A stretch of DNA of 64,000 nucleotides. It comes from Nicotiana tabacum (taxonomy: Eukaryota > Streptophyta > Magnoliopsida > Solanales > Solanaceae). The translations under genes were made by a program, and so were the position numbers. The notes under the pieces were generated by a model. The model was not told where the DNA came from. It did no database searches and saw nothing but the letters and a program-made list of their open reading frames with translations. Numbering within the stretch: the first letter of the stretch is position 1; each line of letters begins with the position of its first letter. Location of the stretch: assembly GCF_000715075.1 (NCBI RefSeq), contig NC_134101.1, positions 120,842,616 to 120,906,615 of the forward strand, written 5' to 3'. Positions 46,852-59,283 of the stretch are shown here, piece by piece.

Positions 46852-48130
46852 TAAATACCCTCTGCTAATACAACATGACCCAAGAATGCAACTGAACTCA
46901 ACCAAAACTCGCATTTCGAAAACTTAGCATATAACTGGCTGTCCCCCAGATTCTGGAGAACGACTCAAAGATGTTGCTCATGCTCCTCCCAGCTTCGGGA
47001 ATAGATCAAAGTATCATTAATGAAGACAATCACGAAGGAATCCAAATAAGGCTTGAACATTTGGTTCATCAAATCCATGAAAGTTGTTGGGGCATTTGTC
47101 AACCCAAATGACATCACTAAGAACTCATAATGCCCGTACCGAGTGTGATAAGGTTGTCTTAGGGACATTAGATGCCCTAATCCTCAACTGATGGTAGCCA
47201 GATCTCAAATCAATTATCGAAAACACCTTAGCACCCTGAAGATGATCAAACAAATCATCAATCCTCAACATTGGATACTTGTTCTTGATTGTAACTTTGT
47301 TCAACTGTCGATAATCTATGCAAATCCTCATCAATCCATCCTTCTTCTTAACAAACAACACTGGTGCACCCCAACACGAGACACTAGGCCTAATAAAGCC
47401 TTTATCAAGTAAGTCCTGCAACTGTTCTTTCAAATTTTTCAACTCTGGCGGGGCCATATGATATGGTGGAATAGAAATGGGCTGAGTGTCTCGAGCCAAA
47501 TCAATGCAAAAGTCAATATCCCTGTCGGGTGGCATCCCCGGCAAGTCTGAAGGAAATACCTCTGGAAACTCACGAACAACGGGCATAGAATCCGTAGAAG
47601 GAACCTCAGCACTAGAATTGCGAACATATGCCAAATAGGCTAAACATCCCTTATCAACCATACGCCGAGCCTTCATATATGAGATAACCCTGCTAGTAGA
47701 ATGACCAGGAGTCCCTCTCCACTCCAAATGAGACAACCCCGGCAATGATAAGGTCACAGTCTTGGCATGATAGTCCAATACAGCAGGATAAGGGGATAAC
47801 CAGTCCATCCCCAAAATGACATCGAAGCCGACCATATCGAGAAGTAGGAGATCTACACGAGTCTCAAGACCCCCAATAATAACCACACACGAGCTATAAA
47901 CTCGATCTACAACAACAGAATCACCTACCGGTGTAAACACATATACAGGTGCACTCAAAGAATCACGAGGCACAACCAGATAAGGGGCAAAATAAGATGA
48001 CACATAGGAATGTGTAGACCCCAGATCAAATAGAACTGAAGCATCTCTACTACAAACTGAAACCGTACCTGTGATAACTCCATCGGAGGCCTTAGCCTCA
48101 GGTCTGGCTAGAATAGCATAACATCAGGGA
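46852..48130 (-). pseudogene. Element F protease and RT (broken, truncated by E)
   Basis: Chromovirus-type pol. The protease block reads [10 protein letters not shown] (about 48000) and [11 protein letters not shown] (about 47815). A spacer with [16 protein letters not shown] precedes RT blocks [12 protein letters not shown] and DYRQLNKVT, then [14 protein letters not shown] frameshift near 47130-47165 separates this from the next RT piece (46965-47168), with [10 protein letters not shown] and FIND where the family has F/Y-x-D-D, a lost catalytic Asp. A stop follows, and the sequence ends at E's LTR in the segment [11 protein letters not shown]. RNase H, integrase and chromodomain are not in the window. 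Confidence 0.9.
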
Positions 48131-49680
48131 TGGGCCCTACCACTCTAAACTATATCCCGAGGATGACCTCTTCCTAGTGGGCCTCCACCTCTATCTGCCT
48201 GACCTCCACCTCTAACGGCCTGACCTCCACCTCTAACACATCGAGTCCTACCTCTATCTGGATGAGAGGGCGGTGGAACACTCGGTGCCTGAACCATGGC
48301 ACAGGAACCCTGATGCTGAAAACTGCTCGGTGCTCGAGGGCAAAATCTAGCAATATGCCTTGTATCGCCACAAGTATAACAAGCCCTCGACTGCTGGTAC
48401 TGTTGACCCTGACGGCCTGATTAACTACCCTAATAACTCTAGAGCGGAGGTACACTAATAGGAGCTGGTGATGCACTATACGGTAGCTGATCTGAATACT
48501 GCATATGAGAACCACGGCCACTTGGAGCACCATGACAAGCCTGAAGTGCTGAATGAAATGACTTGGGACAATGACCTCTACCAAAAGATTCCCTGCTTCC
48601 AAATGAGGTACCACTGAACCTGCCAGAATGACGGGGCCTCTTGTAAGACCCCTGACCACTCCCCTATAATAGAACCATCTCGACTCTCCTGACCACATTG
48701 GCCGCATCTTGAAAAGAAATCTCGCTCCCTGTCTCCTTAGCCATCTGTAGTCGAATAGGTTGAGCGAGTCCCTTATTGAACCTCCTCACCCTCTCTCTCT
48801 CTCTCGGTGGGAAGTATAATAAAAGCATGATGGGCCAAGGCAATAAATCTGGTCTCATACTGAGTGACGGTCATAGAACCCTACTGGAGGCGCTCAAACT
48901 GCCTCCGACAGTCCTCCCTCTGAGTGATAGGTAGAAACTTCTCCAGAAATAGCTGAGAAAACTGATCCCAAGTCAAAGCTAGTGACCCAGCTGGTCTAGC
49001 CAAACAATAATCTCTCCACCAAGTCTCGACGGAACCTAACAGATGAAAAGCAGCAAAGTCAACCCCATTGGTCTCCATTATCCCCATGTTCCGTAGAACC
49101 TCATGACAGCTGTCCAAATAATCCTGGGGATCCTCTGAAGATGTACCGCCATATGTAGTAGTGAAGAGCTTGATGAACCTGTCCAACCTCCACAAAGCAT
49201 CAACAAACATAGTTGCTCCATCACCGGTCTAAGCCACAACACCCGGCTGAACTACCCCAATTGGTTGAGCAGCTGGAGTCTGAAATTGAAGAGCCATCAA
49301 TTCTGGAGTGCGAGTGGCAGGAGTCTGTGCTCCTCCCCCAACATGAGAGACGGTTGGTGCTACAAGAAGTAAGCCTATCTGGGCAACACTCTCCATAAGG
49401 CCCACTAGACAGACTAGAGCATCCTGGAGTACCGAGGTGGCGATGAACCCCTCTAGGACCTGAGCTGGCCCTGCTGGAACGGTTTGGGCTGGAACCTCCT
49501 CCTTAAACTCTACCTGAGGCTCCACCGCTGGTGTTGCTGCTCTGGGTTGAGCCCTGCCCCTACCTCGGCCTCTAGCACGACTTAGGCCTCATTCTCTTCC
49601 TCTCATAGGAGCTGCTACTGGGGGCTCGGGCTGCTGATCCGCGGATGAAGAAGCATGTGTTCTCACCACCTGCGAAAGAA
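48131..49680 (-). pseudogene. Element F gag (broken)
   Basis: N-terminal RGRGRAQPRAATPA region near 49560, a capsid-like core at 48881-49210 (DPQDYLDSCHEVLRNMGI, WWRDYCLARP, FLEKFLPITQRED), and a downstream segment ALAHHAFI... with a zinc knuckle CYTCGDTRHIARFC near 48360. Stops at about 49229, 48881, 48664 and a frame change near 48870 disable it. Composition and domain order fit Tekay/Del gag of Solanaceae type. Confidence 0.85.
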
Positions 49681-49851
49681 TAGAGTAGAAATTCAATTAA
49701 CATTGAGACGTCAAATCGCACGACGGAGAAAAATAGATGTGAAGTTATTCCTAAACTCTGTAGCCTCTGGGGATAAGCACAGACGTCTCCCTACCGATCC
49801 CTCAGACTCTACCTAGCTTGTTCATGAATTGTGAGACCTAAGCAACCTAGA

Positions 49852-49863
49852 GCTCTAATACCA
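49852..49863 (-). other. Primer-binding site of element F
   Basis: Minus strand TGGTATTAGAGC, the initiator-Met type with one C-to-T change. Confidence 0.88.
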
Positions 49864-50559
49864 ACTTGTCATGACCCGGATTTCTCACTCTCGGGAGTCG
49901 TGATGCTACCTACTCGTGAAAGCTAGGCAAGCCAACTATTAAGGTTTCTACCTATTAGCAATCAACCCAACAGATATAAACAATAACTATAGCTAAACAA
50001 ATTAAAAGCGCAGAAGAGTTATAACAAAACCACATAATCTAATACATGTCTACCCCACAATTTCACGAACATCTACTAATTACTACAAATACTAGTTTGA
50101 AAAGAAAAGTACAATTGTTCTCGGAATGAAAAGAGACAACAGAAAACTAAAACAGGAAATGGGGACTTTAGGCTCTACGGACGCTAGCCGATCTACCTTG
50201 GTCTCCATGGATTGAAGGCAGCTGCCTCAGCTACTCACCGGGTCCGGTACCGAAATCTGCACAAAAGAGTACAGAGTGTAGTATCAGTACAAGAGACCCT
50301 ATGTACTGAGTAAGTGTCCAGCCTAACCTCGGCGAATTAGTGACGAGGCTAGGACACGAAAATCATATATATACATGTGCAGTTAAATCATGTACAAAAC
50401 AGAATCATAGTAACAGGAATCAACAGAATAAGGTGGGAAGGGGACATGCTGCGGGGAATATCATATTCTAACAATAATCCAATAAAGAAGCATCAATAAA
50501 GGAGCATAATGAACATCATATCTAAATCAACCAAAATAATGAAATGGTAACATGTGCAT

Positions 50560-50925
50560 AACATCACCCTTCATACTTTTACTCTCATCCTCACACTATG
50601 AAACAACAGAAACGGCACGGCATCACCCTTCGTGCATTATCTTTCATAATCATGGCACGACATCACCCTTCATGTATTATTCCTCACAATATCGGCACGC
50701 ATCACCCTTCATGTATTAACTCTCAAATCATGGCATGACATCACCCTTTGTGCATTAACGCTCACAATATCGGCACGACATCACCCTTCATACATTAACA
50801 CTCACTCATAATATCGTGCACGGCATCACCCTTCGTGTATTAACACTCACTCACAATATCGTGCACAGTATTACCCTTTGTGCATTAACATTCAGTCACA
50901 ATATCCTGCACGACATCAGCCTTCG
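50560..50925 (-). repeat. Degenerate tandem repeat in LTR F
   Basis: About nine units of 37-46 bases built on GGCACG(A)CATCACCCTTC followed by GTGCATTA-like and CTCACAATATC-like segments. Confidence 0.8.
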
Positions 50926-51829
50926 TGCTTTACACACTTTCTCACCCAAACAATAGAAAATAATATGTCCCCGCAAGGGAATCAACAATATCAACAATTA
51001 CATCCCGACAAGGGATTCCCTATAACCAATCTCGTTTTTAACAATTACTTTACAAAATGAAACTCAACTTGAGTCAATACTTAACAATAGTCAATTACCA
51101 AGAAACTTTTATAAGCTTTGTTCAACATTGTTAATCATCAATTTGAGCATGAACGATACATAGTAGAGTCACAACAATCATGGTATAAGACTCACGGGCA
51201 TGCTTGACACCAACGTGTAGATACTCGTCACCACACATATACGTCGTACTTAATACTAACACATAGTAAATAAGACCACAACTCATATTCCCTCAAGCTA
51301 AGGTTAGGCCAAACACTTACCTCGATTCCACAGACAAGATTAAGCCTCAATTACCGCTTTACCTCTCGGTTCCACTTCCAATTCGCGTGTATCTAGTCAT
51401 AATTTACTTAATAACATCAATAAATGCTAAATAAACTAATTCTAACGCATAAAAATAGATTTTCCATTATTTTCCCAAAAAAGTCAAAAATCGACCCCGG
51501 ACCCGCTTGGTCAAAACTCGAAGTTCGAACCAAAACCCGATCACCCATTCACCCACGAACTCAAATATACAATTAGTTTTGAAATCGGACTCAATTTGAG
51601 GTTCAAATTCCCAAAATTTGAAAATCCTAATCTCTACCCAATAACACCCAATTTCCCAAGAAAAGCCCTAGATTTTGAAGTGAAATTATTTAAAAAGATG
51701 GATTAGATTGAAGAAGATGAGTTAGAAATCACTTATGATTTGGAGAAGTTTGAGCTTCTGAAAAATCTCCTAAGGGTGTTTAGGTTTTGAGAAAGTTGAA
51801 AAATGAAGAAGAATCCCGTCAAAATCCCA

Positions 51830-52140
51830 CTTAACAGGTCACAGATGTTGCAATTACAACAGGAGCTTCGCAATTGCAAAGCTCGCAAATGCGAAACAGG
51901 CTTCGCATTTTGCGAACCTGTTGCATTGTCTGCTCCCTCGCAATTATGATCAATTAGTCGCAATTGCGATAATTGGCCTTCCATGATGACTTCGCAATTG
52001 GAGGGGGGGGGATCGCAAATGCGATCAAGTATTGGCTAGACTTCCTCGCAATTGCGATGAAGTCCTCACAGTTCCCGGGCCTGTTAGGCTCATAATTGCG
52101 ATACTTGACCTTGTAATTACGAGATCAGAGCCTGCAATAA
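51830..52140 (-). repeat. Palindrome-rich block in LTR F
   Basis: Repeated variants of TCGCAATTGCGA, TCGCAAATGCGA and TTCGCATTTTGCGAA, spaced irregularly. E's LTR has an analogous block with different palindromes. Confidence 0.7.
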
Positions 52141-52842
52141 AAAACCCAACTGCAATAGAAATCTTCTAAAGTCCAAATTCACTCCGTAGCCTATCCAAAA
52201 CTCACCCGAACCATTGGGGGTCCAAATCAAACATGCACGCAAGTCTAAAAACATCATGCGGACTTGCTTGTGCGATCAAATCATCAAAATAACATCAACA
52301 ACTATGAATTTAACTTCAAATTCATGAAATTCCTTAAGAACATTTTTTCAACTAAAGGTCTGATTTATATCAAATCAACTCCGATTCTTACCAAATTTTA
52401 CAGATTCGACATAATTATTATTTTAAACCTGTATCGGGCTCCGGAACCAATATACGAGCTCGATACTATCAAGAACACGCATCATTTCATTTCAAAAAGT
52501 CTTTATATTTTTCAACAAATAATTTTCTTTAAAAATTCTTTTCTCGGATTAGGGACCTCAGAATTCGATTCCGGGCATACGTCCAAGTCCCATATTTTAC
52601 TACGGACCCTACGGGACCGTCGAATCATGGGTCCGAGTCCGTTTACTAAGAATGTTGACCAAAGTCAACTTTAATCAATTTTAAAGGCCAAATTCATTAT
52701 TTTTCTTAAATTTCAAATAGAAGTTTTCCGGAAACGCGTTTGGACTGCGCACGTAAATCGAAGTAAAACAAAAGGAAGTTTTTATGTCCTCGAAACATAA
52801 TTTTAATTTCTAAAACAAGAGATGACCTTTTGGGTCATCACA

Positions 52843-53659
52843 AATTAACGGTAAAACTACACTAAATATTAAACTAATTAACCTAAGGAATTTATTACTG
52901 TACTTCATTGACGAATATTTTTTTGTTTATTCTACTTGCTAAATGCATTTGATCAATCGATAGTGATGAAAGTCTGACTTGTATATTAAAGAATAGTCCA
53001 GCCTCAATTGAAATGAAAAAAGATCTTTCTTCGAAAAGCAATAATAATAGTAATAAGTCAACATCCTTTAAGGGACTTTCTTTTGAGAATGAAAGGGTCA
53101 AAATACTTGGTCCAATGTGCCGTTCCAAAGGAGAAAGCAATTAATTATTGTACTCCATTACTATAATCGAGTATCACTTTGCAGCTCAAAAACGTTGAAT
53201 ACATGTCATGTTAATATTTAATTAATTGTGCCCTCCACCAACCCAACCAACCAACCAATTGTAAGAGGTTTATTATTATTTTTGTTAATTGCTACCAACA
53301 AATTTACCATAGAAATTACTACTAGTAAATTATAGCTGATATGACTGATACTATACTATCAACACACATAGATGATAGAACATAAATTCGGATAGAAAAA
53401 GTTTAATTTAGCGGAGTCCGGATAAAATTCACAGATAGTCATTTTTATTCCCTGTAATTAAAAATAGTTATTATTTTAAAGTTTCAAATTTCATACGTGC
53501 AAAAAATTAAAACTGCAGATTAATGACTCTTTTTTAAAGACAAGGCCAAAAAATGATTAGGGAGCGCTATTTCTAGGTTGAGCTCTTACAATTACCAAAA
53601 ATGTCAAAAACGTGTAAAAGGAAAGCTCATGGAAATTAGTCAAACCAAAAGACATCTAT
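52843..53659. other. Region upstream of the host gene
   Basis: Non-LTR AT-rich DNA with no gene or repeat that I can support. Contains an ACCAACCAACCAACCAATT run at about 53240. The 53500-53650 part is the likely promoter of the gene at 53823, with CACTCATG-poor, AT-rich sequence and an AAACGTGTAAAAGG string near 53608. Confidence 0.5.
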
Positions 53660-53666
53660 TATATAG
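53660..53666 (+). promoter_or_regulatory. TATA box of the host gene
   Basis: TATATAG followed by GGGGC, 157 bases before the ATG. Transcription would be expected to start near 53690, in a C/T-rich CACTCCTTTCCTCAC stretch, giving an about 130-base leader. Confidence 0.6.
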
Positions 53667-53822
53667 GGGCAGTAAGGCTCACTCCTTTCCTCACAAAATC
53701 AAAATCCTTTTCCAATATATGGGCATCGACGTTTGGGACAATATCTAGCAAAATTTCTTCATTTAATTTCCTCTCCAAGAAAATTTATACAGTACTAGTA
53801 AATAGAAAAAAAATTGAGAGAA

Positions 53823-54098
53823 ATGGGGAAGTACGTAGAGCTATTGGATGCAGGAATTAGAATGGCTGCTAGATTTAACTCTCACTGCCCTCAAACTTCA
53901 CGGCTGTATTATCATCCTCCTAGCAATCATGAGGATCAACAACAATACTCCGGTGACCACCGTCTCCACCACCACAGTTACGGTGTTTGTCGTGGCGGCG
54001 CAGCTGGGGATCAGTCGTTGGCTGTAATGGGGTTATTATTTCCCAAGGCTGACGCTAGGATTGACACTACTGATTTCATTCTTTACACTGTAGGCTAG
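53823..54098 (+). CDS. Small uncharacterised plant protein (host gene)
   Basis: 91 residues, single exon, starting [19 protein letters not shown]. The N-terminal 35 residues, with amphipathic [12 protein letters not shown] and [15 protein letters not shown], resemble a small family of plant proteins of unknown function; I loosely associate them with stress or low-oxygen induction, from memory only. The middle is His/Gln-rich, and the C-terminus ends [11 protein letters not shown]. The frame is open six bases upstream but only from TTG, so the ATG at 53823 is chosen. A TATA box lies at a good distance. It is intact amid decayed elements, which argues for a real gene. No signal peptide is evident. 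Confidence 0.75.
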   Translation: MGKYVELLDAGIRMAARFNSHCPQTSRLYYHPPSNHEDQQQYSGDHRLHHHSYGVCRGGAAGDQSLAVMGLLFPKADARIDTTDFILYTVG

Positions 54099-54900
54099 TC
54101 ACGATTTGTCTAATTAAAATGGAAATACATTCACTTTGTTCTTTATTCATGGTTTACAATTGGATTGAAAAGAAACAAACTTTTTTGATGAGTCATTGTT
54201 CAATGCGGGACTATTGCGGGGGATTTGCATATATACTCAATTTTGGGATTACCATTAAAGTTATATTCGTATTGTACATTCGCTTTAGAATCAACTTTAA
54301 ACTTAAAAATTTCGCATCTAAAGTTGCAAATTTAAGATGCATTAAAGATTATTTATTTTGAAGTGCAGGTAATTAGTTTTTGTATTCATTTAATATTTTT
54401 TTAGTCAGAAGTGCAAAAATTGCACGTAAGATGCACTTAGAATTAATTGGTTTGAAGTGCAACTAATTTTTGCATGCACTTAAGACTTTTTAGTCTGAAG
54501 TGCGAAATAGAAACTTGTTCTTCGAATTTTAATAATCTAATTCAACACCCAAATCTACTTCAAATGAACTTAAATTTGACACATAAATTTCAGATATCAA
54601 AAAGAACAAACCTCGATCATCAATTTCCTAACAACAATAAATCTTACAAGCAAATTTTGCAACTAAGAGGAGGAAGAAGAAGAAACCATAAGCAGTAATA
54701 AAGAGAGGAGCGCCACAACAACTCATTACTGTGAAATACTATAAACCACCTTAAAACGCTCAGACGCCATGTAAATCCGCCATCACCTTTATTTTCAGAG
54801 CAACTAAGAAGAAGAAGAAAGGGTGAGGAGAAAAATGTCTTAAGATATTTATATTTTGAGTACTAGTTAAACTTTTTTTTAAAAGTAGGTACAAGTGAAA
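54099..54900. other. Region downstream of the host gene
   Basis: 3' flank of the gene, then three short GAAGTGCA(A/G)-type repeats between 54360 and 54510 and an AAGAAGAAGAAGAAA-rich part near 54670-54820. Frames at 54119-54361 and 54474-54698 are AT-rich without domains. Possibly an old repeat; I cannot name it. Confidence 0.4.
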
Positions 54901-57900
54901 GAAGAATTAACCTAAATATCCGATCACTGATCATGCTTAACTATGCCTTGTAAGAAGGACTTAGCGGTCGTTGCAAATATATTCCGGTTAGTAAGTCCGG
55001 AATCAAATCTCACATGGAATTAACCTATTAAACACAACTACTAGACTCGCACAAATTCACGCAATCAAACTTCAGAAATATTAAGTAACAAATTTGATGT
55101 TTACTAAATAAATATCACGTAAAGAAAATGCAATAATTAATAAATAACTACGAACGAGTTGTAGACAAGAATTGGAATGATCTAAGGTTGTGATTTTCCC
55201 TATTGTCGGAATCCTTTTCGCTACGTCTTCTATAAATTTGCCTAAGTTTTCTCTACCGATCATGAGCACTCTGAGTGTCGTAATTCTCTCCTGAGTAACT
55301 ACCACAATTTACTAGACATATTCTCTTGAATTGCGCTAGCTGACATTAAGTACGACTCACTTAGATCGCACCAAGGTTTTGTTATCCCTAATCCCACCTT
55401 TAAACACTCCGTAGTAATCCCCCATATACGTTAGAAGTGATGTTGTTCAAGAACTACCTAAATATGCACTCTCTCCCGAGTAATGCACACTAAATAGGCA
55501 TAGTCGAGTGAGGCCCTTCAATCAACAACAATAATAATATTGTTGAACAAATAGAGAAAATACTATGACAAATTTATATTAACGTAACAAGAAACTCATC
55601 CTCCAATAGGTTCCATCAAAACCTTAGATTAGGAGTTTAGCTACTCATACTCATAGTAATAATATCCCAAGTATTTGCATAATTAAATTACAAAGTAAAA
55701 ATGAAAGGATGTAGAAATCAATGATTCTAACTTCCAATGGACATTCCACGAGCTATATCTTGCCTCCGGTTGCAAAAGTCCTTCAAAAGTGATGTTTTAG
55801 GTTTATTTATATGTGTAGGAAAAGACCTAAATGCGTAGGCCAAGTCCTAGTCTAACCAGGAGACGAAATAAAACTTCAAAGCTCGGAATGTGCGTGCCTT
55901 AGGCCTGGCCTCGTGAGTTATAATGCCAGCTTGAGCTCGCCCCACGCCTGGCGTCGCCAGCTTCCATGCGAGGAGGACCTCGCCTTCTACCTCACCTCGC
56001 CAACCCACGCAATCTAAAGGCATGGCTTCACCAGCTTCAACGCCTGCTCTAGGCCGGGCTTCGCCAGCTTTCTCATTTGTAGTCTACTCACTTCTTTCTT
56101 TCTTCTTTTTAATTTTTTTCGAGCACGCTTTACACTTTAAGTATTAATTTTTCTCTACTTTCATCTCCAATTCACCTACATACAAAATAGACTTCATTAC
56201 GCGCAAATAAAGTGTCATTTATCATTAAAGCATATAAAATGCAAGGCAAATAATGTACTAAACTATGGAATTATAGTCACACATCAATACTCCACACTTA
56301 AACATTACTCGTCCTCGAGCAATAAAACTACACTTATAGATACAACCATTTTAGTCAATTATCTTAACTCATCACACTAAGAATTTTTAAAATAGTCTAA
56401 GCACAAGGGTGTTACACCATCACCTCAAGATTTGACTCACAAATACCATGTCTTATTTACAATTTACTTACTTACTCTAACATAGAGGTCAACGACATTA
56501 CCTTTCCTTTATGAATCATGTACTCTCACTCAATCAAAGAGCTTAGTTCCACACACAATGAATTTTAAGAACGTAGGAACTCAAGATAGGAAAAATTCAC
56601 CTGCTCTCAGAAATAACATTCATATTCCACAGATGATGCACTATAGGCTTGCCCGTAGTATAATATTCTACTAATCGAGCTCATTCAGTCTAAGATCAAG
56701 TAGGACTTTAATTGGTTGGAATGTACGCTGCGGGTCGGGTAGGATACATTTGGATATAAGTGACTACACCTCACTCAAGCACTTTAATACATATACTTTA
56801 ACATTCAAGCCCATACTTATGTTAAACCCAAAATTCCACCTTCTCTTCAATTTATATTACCCCATACTTCTTTAAGCACAAGTATATCACTAGTCACCAC
56901 CATCAAGAATTATTTTTCATACAATACAACTATTATCATTTTTCTCTCTTTTTTTTTCAAATGGCTTTTATTGACATCTTTTTTTTTCAAAACAATGCAC
57001 CTTTCTCCTTATTTCAATTGTTCCACTCAAAAGCCAACTCACCACCCCACACTTTGACTTTTTCATAATTCATCACAATTCAAGTGCTCATGAGAGGTGA
57101 CAAGGTTCCATTACAAGGTCGATTCAAACAAAGGGATACGACTTGTAATGTAGTTATCAAAGGAACAAGATTATAGGCTCAAAGGGGTTAACTACTATAC
57201 ATAACATTTGGATGGGTACACTATATATATCTGGCTTAACAAAGAAACGCGTATATCACTTTCCAGACTGAACAAGACTACTATTTTGCTTTGCACACAC
57301 GGGGCAAGTTCTAGACATCAAATGCAATACATACAAACCTCACACAGACATGGCACATAACTCACTTAGGATTGGTTTTTATCACGACACTCCAGTCAAA
57401 GTAGTTAAGCAAATTTAAGAATCTACGATTTAAGGTACTTATTCTAGAGTAAAAAAACTGAGCCTAAGCGTCACAACCAGAATACTAACTATTCTCAAGG
57501 CATAATAAAGCTAAGAGCTATTGTTGCAATTGAATGCACAGCCAGTGGTTCCTACACCTAAAAATTAAAACTAACTACACCCGGTTCAACTAAAAACCCC
57601 TGAAAAATAACCGCGGTCCAAAGAAAAACCAAGGAGAAATTACTACACTACCTACAAGAAAATCTTTTTGGTATTTTTTCTTTAGACTTACTTCCCTCAA
57701 GAAAACTATCTAGGAGATCCATCATCGGGAAGAGTCCAGTTTTTCTATTTTTTTTTTAAAAAAAAAGAACTAAGATAACACTAAAAAAACTAAGACGACA
57801 CTAACTAAAAACAAATATCTAAAAACAAATAACTAAAAACAATTAACTAAACTAAGACGACGCATACCAAAAACTAATACCTAAAAAAAGACTAATTTTT

Positions 57901-57998
57901 ATAAGTCCCCACCCCACACTTATTACATGCAATGTCCTCAGTGCATACACAAATTGACAAAACAAAAAAAATGAGTAGGGTGTAAGGAAACTCCCTGG
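54900..57998 (-). mobile_element. Remnant G: non-coding 3' part of a decayed retroelement
   Basis: Read on the minus strand this follows the ORF at 57999-59283. Two phrases are typical of plant LTR-element 3' regions: GAGGACATTGCATGTAATAA with GTGTGGGGTGGGG (about 57905-57945) and TTGCTCGAGGACGAGTAATG with GTTTAAGTGTGGAG (about 56285-56330). The 55870-56080 part is GC-rich with repeated CGCCAGCTT. LTR edges were not found, so class and limits are uncertain. Confidence 0.5.
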
Positions 57999-59283
57999 TC
58001 AAGCTGCATCATCGCCCTCATCCTCTAAGGCTGCCCACTCTTTATCCTATGCTTCATCCTCATCATCATCATCGTCCTCATCATCTGACTGCTCCGGCTC
58101 GGCCTTGGACTGCTCAGGTGTGTTAACATCCTCGTCCTCAAGGAGTCTGTATCCATCACCTATCCCAACCAACTGCTAGGCATGGACATTGAGAGGGTAC
58201 CACTCATCCAATAAGGTCCTCCCCTCAGTCGTGGCCGGCCAACCCCCTATCCTTAGTTGCAAATCCATCATCCCATAAAAATGGGCCATAAAACTATCAC
58301 CACGAGCATTGCGCTCGGCACCTGTCAATGATGGCATGGCAGTCTCTTCTTTCATTCAGATACTAGTGATGTCCGTTTGTCGTAGGGGCTGATCAATGGT
58401 GTGGTAAGATTCTGTCTTCTCCTCAACCTCCTCGTGTCTTAAGAATTGAGTCAAAAAATTGGTAAATGGCATTCGATCGACTTCTTACTTGTTCTGACTA
58501 AAGACATCTAGTAGCGCTCAGATGACCCACATTCACCTTTTGACCCGTCATAAGGAAGTAGAGCACACAAGTCCTCTCACGGCTAATGAATGTGTCATGA
58601 TTGCACGGTAGGAGCCATGCATTTATCAATTTAAGCCACACTTGAGCCTCTACCCTCATCTTCTTCTTGGGGAATTTCCTGTGTTTTCTTATCCCCAACC
58701 TACGTTGCTGTAGAATTGACACTATAAAGCATGTGTTTTAGCTCTGTATATATAGGCCACAAATGAAGTAGTCCAATGGCTCCACAGGAACATTCGGAGC
58801 ACCTAAAAATTTACATATGGCCATAGCTGAAAAGTTTATCAATCGTCCACAAATCGGCCCTAACTGTTCAGTATCCTGTGGATCAAACCCTACGTAGAAT
58901 TCCCAAACTAGATTGAGATTAATATCCCCTTTGCTCTTGAATACATAGCTCAATCCCAAATCATAGATGCCCCTCCAAATTGCCTGGTACTTTGCTTGCA
59001 GGCCGTGTTCATGGATAGCAGCTTCCAGATGTACATATTTTGGCCTACAATGCCTGTACCAATCCTTAGTATGCAGGGGTATGCTTTTGATGCCAAACTC
59101 TCGTTGGCCTTGAGGTTGTAGACGCATGACTGCTATAGGTGCCACAACTTGTGCTCCTTCACCTTGACTGGACGTAGCTTCTCCCCCTTTTCTCTTCTTT
59201 AGGGGAGGTGCAGAAGTGGCCTTCGCCTTAGGTGGAGTAGTGGAAGTAGCCTTTCCTTTGCCGGTGTTTTTTCTCGGAGGTAT
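57999..59283 (-). pseudogene. Remnant G: 'putative plant transposon protein' ORF (broken)
   Basis: A lysine-rich N-terminus (PPRKNTGKGKATSTTPPKAK) leads into a globular domain with REFGIKSIPLHTKDW, YVFKSKGDINLNLVWEFYVG and FLGAPNVPVEPLDYF (58738-59145), then VEAQVWLKLINAWLLPCNHD (58498-58722, another frame). This fits the domain annotated in plants as putative plant transposon protein; its function is unknown. The end is acidic (QSDDEDDDDDEDEA) with a TGA at 57999-58001. Stops and frameshifts occur near 58735, 58495, 58330 and 58045. The initiator codon is missing: the first codon before D's LTR is ATA. Confidence 0.75.
59279..59283. repeat. Predicted target-site duplication of D, left copy
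   Basis: GGTAT immediately precedes D's TG. The partner should follow D's 3' LTR beyond the window, so this is a prediction. Confidence 0.5.

Larger units (their letters stand above)
49867..52842 (-). mobile_element. Element F, 5' LTR
   Basis: Minus strand TGTGATGACCCAAAAGGTCA to GGGTCATGACA, 2,976 bp. PBS and gag-pol follow on the left. The right flank starts AATTA (52843-52847), the expected target duplication. Contains a short tandem repeat (50560-50925) and a palindrome-rich block (51830-52140). Frames inside it (for example 52264-52674) are not credible. Confidence 0.9.

Noticed and set aside
52264..52674. 136-codon plus-strand frame in LTR F
   Set aside because: Antisense to the LTR, no domain, typical AT-rich chance frame.
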